Assembly (NCBI GenBank): GCA_003152145.1
Contig: PLZL01000243.1
Span: 2,427-10,020 of the forward strand
Reading direction: 5' to 3'
DNA length: 7,594 nt
Origin: Limisphaerales bacterium
Lineage (GTDB): Bacteria; Verrucomicrobiota; Verrucomicrobiae; Limisphaerales; UBA11358
Part shown: positions 1 to 5,711 of the stretch, one piece after another
Position numbering within the stretch: the first letter of the stretch is position 1
How the letters are laid out: each line of letters starts with the position of its first letter
The notes under the pieces: generated by a model
Database searches by the model: none
Told to the model about the DNA's origin: nothing
Seen by the model: only the letters and a program-made list of their open reading frames with translations
Made by a program: the position numbers and the translations under genes

Positions 1-1020
1 GTTTTTGGAATGTCGTTTGCGCTGGTCATGCTCGTGGCGAGCCGGTGTCTGCTGGGCATGGGCGAGGGTGGTGGATTCCCCGCGGCGACGCGCGTGGTGG
101 CAGAATGGTTTCCGGTCAGCGAGCGTTCAACCGCGATGGGCATCATCAACGCCGGCACGGCTGTTGGTGCGGTGGCCGCGCCGTGGCTGATTTTTCTGGT
201 GCTGAATTACACGGGCTGGTTTGGCCTTGCGCCCTGGCGCTGGGTGTTTTTTCTTTCCGGCACGCTCGGCGTGTTGTGGACGGTCTGGTGGATTTGCGAT
301 TATCAGCCGATGAACCGGCATCCGCGTCTTTCGGATGCCGAGCGCAGCAAAATTGTTTCTGGTCAGGAATCATCAGCGGATGAATCCATCAAGCCGATTC
401 CGCTCGCTGAATTGCTGTCGCACCGCGAAGTCTGGGCGGTCGTGGGCGCGAAATTTTTGAGCGATGGCGCGTGGTATTTTTATATGTTCTGGCTGCCAAA
501 ATTTCTGATGGAAACATTCCAGATCAAATTCAACGCCGCAACCAGCGTGGGCTGGATTCCTTACGCGGCGTCCGGCGTGGGCTGTCTGGTTGGCGGCGGA
601 CTTTCGAGCTGGCTGCTGCGGCGTGGCGCTTCGGTGAATCGTGCGCGCAAAATCGCGCTTGGCGCTAGCGTCGCCTTCATGCCGTGGGTCATGTTCGTGC
701 CGCAACTGCATTCCGTCGGCTGGGTGATATTTATTTTCAGCCTCGCGTTTTTCGGCCAGCAATCGTGGTCCACGCTCGTGATGATTCTGCCGACGGACAT
801 GATTTCCAAACGCGCCGTCGGCACGCTCGCGGGTCTCGTCGGCTTTGGCGGCGCGATGGGCGGCGTCTTGCTCGGCCAGATTGTCGGCTGGCTGCGCGAC
901 CACGGTTACAGCTACACGCCCGCGCTCGCCATCTCCGGCTCGATGCACATCGCCGCATTCATTTTGATTTGTCTCGTCATTCCAAAAATTCAACCGCTGA
1001 CCATTTTAACCAACAAATAA
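1..1020 (+). CDS. MFS sugar-acid transporter, ACS (anion:cation symporter) family, 5'-truncated by the window edge
   Basis: Inner-membrane secondary transporter, probably importing a sugar acid (hexuronate, aldonate or aldarate) with a cation. The reading frame is open from base 1, so the gene starts upstream; an internal ATG at 10 is not a credible start because it falls within conserved sequence. The visible 339 residues begin at about TM4 and carry the ACS-type motif R-x4-G-x-G-E-G-x2-F-P-A-A followed by W-F-P-x3-E-R (fragment residues 15-42). Further hydrophobic stretches lie at about 44-68, 79-99, 143-165, 180-204, 217-234, 239-260, 272-296 and 307-328, with a charged cytoplasmic central loop at about 100-140. 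ExuT/GudP-like relatives are about 430 residues, so roughly 80-110 are missing. It ends 7 bases before a sugar-acid dehydratase, which supports a sugar-acid substrate. Family is firm; the substrate is inferred from context. Confidence 0.9.
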   Translation, partial: VFGMSFALVMLVASRCLLGMGEGGGFPAATRVVAEWFPVSERSTAMGIINAGTAVGAVAAPWLIFLVLNYTGWFGLAPWRWVFFLSGTLGVLWTVWWICDYQPMNRHPRLSDAERSKIVSGQESSADESIKPIPLAELLSHREVWAVVGAKFLSDGAWYFYMFWLPKFLMETFQIKFNAATSVGWIPYAASGVGCLVGGGLSSWLLRRGASVNRARKIALGASVAFMPWVMFVPQLHSVGWVIFIFSLAFFGQQSWSTLVMILPTDMISKRAVGTLAGLVGFGGAMGGVLLGQIVGWLRDHGYSYTPALAISGSMHIAAFILICLVIPKIQPLTILTNK

Positions 1021-1027
1021 CCATCAA

Positions 1028-2206
1028 ATGAAAATCAAAGAAATCCGCACGCGCGTCATCGAATGGCGCGGCAAAACCGTTCCGCTGCCGCCGCATTTTT
1101 GCACGAACCCGATGGACGCCGTTTCGCCCATGCTGACCAAGGCAACGATGGGCACGTTCACCTTTCACAGCTGGCTCATCGTGGAAATTTTCACCGACAA
1201 CGGCCTCGTCGGCATCGGCAACGCCGCGTTGTCGCCACGAATCACCAAGCAGGTCATTAACCTTTATCTCAAGCCGTTGCTCATCGGCGCCGATCCGTGG
1301 GACATCGAATTTTTGTGGCAGCACATGTATCGCAAGACGATGGCGTTTGGCCGCAAAGGCATCGGCATGGTCGCCATCAGCGCGGTGGACATCGCGTTGT
1401 GGGACATTCTCGGCAAGTCCGCAAAACAGCCCGTCTATCGTCTGCTCGGCGGGCGCACGAAACCAAAAATTCCCGTCTATGCGAGCCGGCTTTACAGCAC
1501 GCCGCTGGAAGAACTCGCGCATGAGTCGAAGAAATACAAAGACGAAGGCTACAAGGCGATGAAGCTGCGTTTCGGCTGGGGGCCGACCGACGGCGCGGAA
1601 GGAATGCAAAAAAATCTCGCGCTCATCCGCACCGTGCGCGAAGCGGTCGGCGATGGCGTGGACATCATGGCCGACGCCTACATGGGCTGGAATCTGGATT
1701 ACGCCAAACGCATGCTTCCCCTGCTCGAACCATTGAATCTCCGCTGGCTCGAAGAACCCGTGATTCCCGACGACATTCACGGTTTGGCGGAACTGAAAAA
1801 AATCGGGCGCATTCCCATCGCAAGCGGCGAACACGAATTCACACTCTACGGTTTCCGCGAACTCATCGAGGCGCGTGCGGTGGACTACATCCAGTTCGAC
1901 ACGGACCGCGTCGGCGGCATTTCGCAGGCGCGCAAAATCGCCGCGCTCGCCGAGGCACACTCGATTCCGGTGATTCCTCACGCCGGGCAGATGCACAATT
2001 ATCATATCGTCATGGCCAGTCTGAATTCGCCGATGGCGGAATATTTTCCGCCGGTGGATGTCGAGGTTGGCAACGAACTGTTCTGGTATTGTTTCAACGG
2101 CGAACCGACACCGAAGAACGGCTGCATTGATCTCGACGAAAACACGCCCGGCCTCGGCCTGACGGTCAACGAAAAGAAGCTGAAAAATTTCGAGGTGATT
2201 GAATGA
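1028..2206 (+). CDS. Mandelate racemase/muconate lactonizing enzyme family acid-sugar dehydratase (rhamnonate/pentonate dehydratase-like)
   Basis: Cytoplasmic Mg-dependent enolase-superfamily enzyme of 392 residues, a normal length for the family. It should abstract the proton alpha to the carboxylate of an aldonate and eliminate water, giving a 2-keto-3-deoxy acid. An N-terminal capping domain (about 1-125) precedes a TIM-like barrel. Visible motifs: K179-L-R181 on the second barrel strand; metal ligands D216 (MADAY), E242 (WLEEP) and E268 (SGEHEF); a D291/H318 general-base dyad (QFD and IPHAG); and E338 (MAEYF) near the carboxylate pocket. The His/Asp dyad places it in the mandelate racemase subgroup. 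The KxR in place of KxK argues against a racemase or galactarate/glucarate-type enzyme using a second lysine. The layout resembles L-rhamnonate dehydratase and related aldonate dehydratases, but the substrate cannot be read from sequence. The start at 1028 follows the transporter stop by 7 bases and has no clear ribosome binding site. The stop overlaps the next start (ATGA). Confidence 0.9.
   Translation: MKIKEIRTRVIEWRGKTVPLPPHFCTNPMDAVSPMLTKATMGTFTFHSWLIVEIFTDNGLVGIGNAALSPRITKQVINLYLKPLLIGADPWDIEFLWQHMYRKTMAFGRKGIGMVAISAVDIALWDILGKSAKQPVYRLLGGRTKPKIPVYASRLYSTPLEELAHESKKYKDEGYKAMKLRFGWGPTDGAEGMQKNLALIRTVREAVGDGVDIMADAYMGWNLDYAKRMLPLLEPLNLRWLEEPVIPDDIHGLAELKKIGRIPIASGEHEFTLYGFRELIEARAVDYIQFDTDRVGGISQARKIAALAEAHSIPVIPHAGQMHNYHIVMASLNSPMAEYFPPVDVEVGNELFWYCFNGEPTPKNGCIDLDENTPGLGLTVNEKKLKNFEVIE
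2192..2197 (+). promoter_or_regulatory. Possible Shine-Dalgarno before the FAH-fold gene
   Basis: GAGGTG sits five bases before the ATG at 2203, inside the end of the dehydratase gene. It is the only start here with a recognisable purine-rich ribosome binding site. With the 4-base ATGA overlap it fits translational coupling of the two enzymes. The bases also encode Glu-Val, so chance is possible. Confidence 0.4.
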
Positions 2207-3204
2207 CGCGGCTCGTTCAAATCGGAAACGGGGTGACGCGCGCCGTGGCACTGGTTGACGAACCGCGCGTGCGTTTGCTCGACGGCGTGAAATCTGTTTT
2301 TCAACTGGCACATGAAGCGATGGATTCAAAAATTTCGCTCAGCGCGCTGATTCGGGAAAAGGCGACGGGTGAGTTTTTGGATTATGATCCAATTTACAAC
2401 GGCAAATCCGAATGGCGCTTGCTTCCGCCGATTGATCATCCCGATGAACCGGCGCGTTGCCTCGTTTCCGGAACAGGCCTCACGCATCTCGGCAGCGCGA
2501 AAAACCGGCAGAACATGCACGTCGCCAAGGAATCGGAATTGACCGACAGCATGAGGATGTTTCGCCTCGGCGTTGAAGGCGGCAAGCCTGCGCCGGGCAA
2601 AGTCGGCGTCGCGCCCGAATGGTTTTACAAAGGCTGCGGCACAATTCTGCGCGCGCAGGGCGAACCGCTTGATGTGCCGCCTTATGGCGAAGATGGCGGT
2701 GAAGAAGCTGAAATCGCGGGCGTTTATTTCATCGGTAAGGATGGACAGCCGCGCCGCATTGGCATGGCGATTGGCAACGAATTTTCCGACCACAAGATTG
2801 AAAAGACAAATTATCTCAATCTGGCCGGTTCAAAAATTCGCACCTGCGCGCTCGGTCCTGAACTCGTGATTGATCCTGAATTCAATTTCGTTTCCGGCAG
2901 CGTGAACATCGAACGCGCCGGAAAAATTTTATGGTCGAAGGAAATTCGAACCGGCGAAAAGGAGATGTGCCACAGCCTCGCAAACATCGAGCATCATCAT
3001 TTCAAATTTGAAACGCACCGGCGTCCCGGCGATGTCCACGTGCATTACTTTGGTGCGTGCGCCTTGAGCTTCGGCGACGGCGTGCAACTCGCCGACGGCG
3101 ACGTGATGGAGGTTTCGTTTACCGGTTACGGACGCGCGCTGCGCAATTCGTTGCGTGTTGTGCGTGGCAAAGCTACATTGGTCACAGTCAAATCTCTGGC
3201 ATGA
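2203..3204 (+). CDS. FAH-fold family protein of the GguC/AraD1 type, probable 2-keto-3-deoxy-acid dehydratase
   Basis: A 333-residue cytoplasmic protein with a C-terminal fumarylacetoacetase-type domain (about 85-330). It opens with the pattern seen in GguC proteins (RLVQ near the N-terminus, then LLDGVKSVFQLAHEA at 25-39). Other shared elements are SGTGLTH (89-95), PEWFYKG (138-144), the presumed metal pair E168-x-E170, GNEFSDH (191-197), K211 before LGPEL, NIEHHHFK (261-268) and RPGDVHVHYFG (274-284). FAH-fold enzymes bind a divalent metal and cleave C-C bonds of diketones, or, in the Sulfolobus 2-keto-3-deoxy-arabinonate enzyme, remove water. Position 193 is Glu where most FAH enzymes have the metal-binding Asp of an N-D-x-S motif. 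The neighbouring aldonate dehydratase and semialdehyde dehydrogenase favour dehydration of a 2-keto-3-deoxy-pentonate to alpha-ketoglutaric semialdehyde. The alternative is a diketo-deoxy-acid hydrolase as in the oxidative rhamnose pathway. Family is firm; activity is inferred. Confidence 0.85.
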   Translation: MTRLVQIGNGVTRAVALVDEPRVRLLDGVKSVFQLAHEAMDSKISLSALIREKATGEFLDYDPIYNGKSEWRLLPPIDHPDEPARCLVSGTGLTHLGSAKNRQNMHVAKESELTDSMRMFRLGVEGGKPAPGKVGVAPEWFYKGCGTILRAQGEPLDVPPYGEDGGEEAEIAGVYFIGKDGQPRRIGMAIGNEFSDHKIEKTNYLNLAGSKIRTCALGPELVIDPEFNFVSGSVNIERAGKILWSKEIRTGEKEMCHSLANIEHHHFKFETHRRPGDVHVHYFGACALSFGDGVQLADGDVMEVSFTGYGRALRNSLRVVRGKATLVTVKSLA

Positions 3205-3208
3205 ATTT

Positions 3209-4081
3209 ATGAGCAAACCGCGAATCGCATTTCTTGGGTTGGGAATCATGGGGTCGGGCATGGCGCGACGACTGCTCGCCAACGGCTTTCCGCTAACCGT
3301 GTTTAACCGCAACGCTGAAAAGTCGAAGCCGTTTGCGGCCCAAGGCGCGCAAGTCGCAAGATCGCCCCGCGAAGCGGCGGCGCAGGCAAAAGTCATCATC
3401 AGCATGCTGGCTGACGACAACGCCTCGCGCACACTTTGGCTCGGCGGAACCGGCGCGCTCGCCGCCGCCACCACCGGCACGGTGTGTGTCGAATGCAGCA
3501 CGGTCACGGTGAATTGGGTGCGCGAATTGTCCGCGGTGGCCGGCGTGCGTGGTTGTGAATTACTCGACGCGCCGGTGACCGGCAGCAAATCGCAGGCGGC
3601 GGCGGGCGAATTGAATTTTCTGGTCGGCGGTTCCGCTGTAACGCTCGAAAAAGTCCGACCGGTGCTCGCGGCGATGAGCAAAACAATTACGCCAATTGGT
3701 CCATCCGGCAGCGGTGCGCTGCTCAAACTCATCAACAATTTCGTATGCGGCGTGCAGGTGGCCTCGTTGGCCGAAGCAATGGCGATGATAGAACGCAGCG
3801 GACTGGATCGCGCGAAGGCATTGGACATTTTGACCAACGGCGCACCCGGCAGTCCGCTGGTGAAAGCCGTTTCCGCACGCATGACCACGCCTGATTTCAC
3901 GCCGAATTTCCTTTTGCGGCTTATGGCCAAGGACCTCGGCTACGCGATTCAAGTAGGTGGCAAGCTTTCAGTTGAGTTATTGACGGCCATGTCAGCATTG
4001 GAAGAATTCCAAAGGGCCATTGCCACTGGGCACGGCGAGAAAGACATTGCCGCCGTCGTCGAACCCTTTCGCAAAAAATAA
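3209..4081 (+). CDS. NAD(P)-dependent beta-hydroxyacid dehydrogenase (3-hydroxyisobutyrate dehydrogenase/tartronate semialdehyde reductase/GLYR-like)
   Basis: Cytoplasmic oxidoreductase of 290 residues, the usual length for the family. The N-terminal Rossmann domain has GLGIMGSGMA (10-19). The second strand ends in N33-R34 rather than an acidic residue, which suggests NADP(H) over NAD(H). The substrate loop ECST is at 95-98, and DAPVTGSKSQAAAGELNFLVGG (the GxxxGxK-type substrate signature) spans 120-141. The catalytic lysine is K173 (LLKLINN), and the C-terminal helical domain contains LMAKDLGYA (238-246). The GSK variant of the signature recalls plant and bacterial glyoxylate/succinic semialdehyde reductases. 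The start at 3209 (MSKPRIAF) is chosen because it lies 4 bases after the upstream stop and right before the first beta strand. An in-frame ATG at 3155 would add 18 unrelated residues overlapping the FAH gene. It may reduce a short semialdehyde or oxidise a hydroxyacid; its role beside the dehydratases is unclear. Confidence 0.9.
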   Translation: MSKPRIAFLGLGIMGSGMARRLLANGFPLTVFNRNAEKSKPFAAQGAQVARSPREAAAQAKVIISMLADDNASRTLWLGGTGALAAATTGTVCVECSTVTVNWVRELSAVAGVRGCELLDAPVTGSKSQAAAGELNFLVGGSAVTLEKVRPVLAAMSKTITPIGPSGSGALLKLINNFVCGVQVASLAEAMAMIERSGLDRAKALDILTNGAPGSPLVKAVSARMTTPDFTPNFLLRLMAKDLGYAIQVGGKLSVELLTAMSALEEFQRAIATGHGEKDIAAVVEPFRKK

Positions 4082-4099
4082 ATTCAATTCCAAGACACC

Positions 4100-5683
4100 A
4101 TGCCCACACAACCCATTTTGATTGCCGGCCAGTGGCGCGCGGCGAAAGCCGGCGGATCCTTCCACGCCGAAAATCCCGCGTCCGGCGAAATGCTGCCGGA
4201 TGAATTTCCCATCAGCACCTGGGCGGACTGCGACGACGCCTTGAGCGCCGCGGTAGCAGCGGCGGACATTTTGCGCGCGACGCCGCCGGAACAAATTGCA
4301 AAATTTCTGACGCGCTTCGCCGAACGGATCGAGGCGCGCAAATCCGAACTTGTCGAAATCGCGCACGCCGAAACCGGTCTGCCCAAGTCGCCGCGTCTTG
4401 CGGACGTGGAATTGCCGCGCACGACCGGGCAGTTGCGCCAGGCCGCCGCCGCCGCGCTCGAGGGTTCGTGGGCGATGCCGACGATTGACACGAAGCTGAA
4501 CATTCGCTCGATGCTCGCACCGCTCGGACCGGTGTGGGTTTTCGGCCCGAACAATTTTCCGTTCGCGTTCAACAGCATCGCGGGCGGGGATTTTGCCGCC
4601 GCGATTGCCGCTGGAAATCCCGTCATCGCCAAGGCCAACACATCGCATCCCGGCACGTCGCGATTGCTCGCGGAGGAGGCGTTCGCCGCTGTGACGGAAA
4701 CCGGACTGCCGCCCGCGACGGTGCAATTGATTTATCGCACGAGCCACGCGGACGGGGAGCGTCTGGCCGCCGACCCGCGCACCGGCGCACTAGCTTACAC
4801 CGGCAGCCGCAACGCGGGATTGAAACTCAAGGCTGCGGCTGACAAGGCGGGCAGGCCGATCTATCTCGAACTTTCCAGCGTGAACCCGGTATTGATTCTC
4901 CCCGGCGCACTGGCCGAACGCGGCGCAAAAATCGTGGAGGAATTCACCGGCAGTTGTCTGATGGGCACCGGACAGTTTTGCACCAGCCCGAGTTTCGTCG
5001 TGCTGTTCGCCAGCGAGGCGACGGAACAATTCATCGCCGCCGTGAAGGAGAAGCTCGAAGCGACCCCGCCAACGCCATTGCTTTCGTCCGGCGTGCAATG
5101 CTCGCTGAATGAGAGCGTGAAGATGCTGCGCGCGGCGGGCGCCGAACTCGTCTGCGGAGGTTCGCCGATTCCCGCGCCGGGTTGTCGTTTCGCGAACACC
5201 CTGCTGCGCGTGTCTGGAGAAAAGTTTTTGGCCGAACCGGAAAAACTGCAGACGGAAGCGTTTGGCAATGCGTCGCTGTTCGTCATTGCGCGGGACGTCG
5301 CGCAGGCAGCGGAAGTTCTCAACCATCTCGAAGGCAATCTCACTGGTTGCGTTTATTCGGATGCGTCCGGTTCCGATGACGCGCTCTACGGAAAACTCTC
5401 GCCGCTGTTGCGGACGCGCGTCGGCCGTCTGCTCAATGACAAGATGCCCACGGGCGTCGCGGTCAGCGCGGCGATGAACCACGGTGGACCATTTCCAGCG
5501 ACGGGGCATCCCGGTTTCACCGCCGTCGGTATTCCAGCATCACTGCGTCGTTTTGCCGCGCTCCATTGTTATGACAACGTCCGCCCCGCGCGCCAACCTG
5601 CCGCGCTCCGCGACAAGAATCCGAGCGGTCGCATGTGGCGGCTGATTGATGGCAACTGGACACAAAGGGATGTCGGTGCTTAA
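4100..5683 (+). CDS. Aldehyde dehydrogenase (NADP+), alpha-ketoglutaric semialdehyde dehydrogenase-like
   Basis: A 527-residue cytoplasmic enzyme oxidising an aldehyde to the acid; in this class usually 2,5-dioxopentanoate (alpha-ketoglutaric semialdehyde) to alpha-ketoglutarate. Visible: oxyanion residue N152 in FGPNNFP (148-154); the cofactor strand ending in K178, then SHPGTS (182-187), typical of the semialdehyde class; YTGS (233-236); general base E257 in LELSS; catalytic C294 in GQFCTSP; and a C-terminal block PTGVAV...MNHGGPFPATGHP (450-471) also typical of the class. The length exceeds standard 480-500 residue ALDHs but fits this subgroup, which has a C-terminal tail (about 488-527, with W513 and W520). 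Cys286 and Cys294 both lie on the active-site stretch. The start at 4100 follows an 18-base gap with no clear ribosome binding site. It completes the proposed route from sugar acid to the citric acid cycle. Class assignment is good; exact substrate is inferred. Confidence 0.9.
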   Translation: MPTQPILIAGQWRAAKAGGSFHAENPASGEMLPDEFPISTWADCDDALSAAVAAADILRATPPEQIAKFLTRFAERIEARKSELVEIAHAETGLPKSPRLADVELPRTTGQLRQAAAAALEGSWAMPTIDTKLNIRSMLAPLGPVWVFGPNNFPFAFNSIAGGDFAAAIAAGNPVIAKANTSHPGTSRLLAEEAFAAVTETGLPPATVQLIYRTSHADGERLAADPRTGALAYTGSRNAGLKLKAAADKAGRPIYLELSSVNPVLILPGALAERGAKIVEEFTGSCLMGTGQFCTSPSFVVLFASEATEQFIAAVKEKLEATPPTPLLSSGVQCSLNESVKMLRAAGAELVCGGSPIPAPGCRFANTLLRVSGEKFLAEPEKLQTEAFGNASLFVIARDVAQAAEVLNHLEGNLTGCVYSDASGSDDALYGKLSPLLRTRVGRLLNDKMPTGVAVSAAMNHGGPFPATGHPGFTAVGIPASLRRFAALHCYDNVRPARQPAALRDKNPSGRMWRLIDGNWTQRDVGA

Positions 5684-5711
5684 ATTTCCCACCACTTGAT
5701 CACGTGAAAAC

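Noticed and set aside
977..2329. 450-codon open frame on the minus strand opposite the dehydratase
   Set aside because: It lies fully over a clear enolase-superfamily gene and the starts of its neighbours; its translation is rich in Arg, His and Ala with no recognisable motif, as expected from the antisense of a GC-rich gene.
3155..3208. Upstream in-frame ATG that would extend the beta-hydroxyacid dehydrogenase by 18 residues
   Set aside because: The extension overlaps the FAH gene by 50 bases and adds residues before the first beta strand that the family does not have; the ATG at 3209 is better placed.
2929..3930. 333-codon open frame on the minus strand opposite the FAH and dehydrogenase genes
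   Set aside because: It spans two well-supported + strand genes and has low-complexity Ser/Ala/Pro composition with no domain; a codon-bias shadow.
5697..5706. Adjacent short palindromes TGATCA and CACGTG before the esterase gene as an operator or terminator
   Set aside because: Each is only six bases, there is no stem-loop with a T-run, and such hexamers are frequent by chance.
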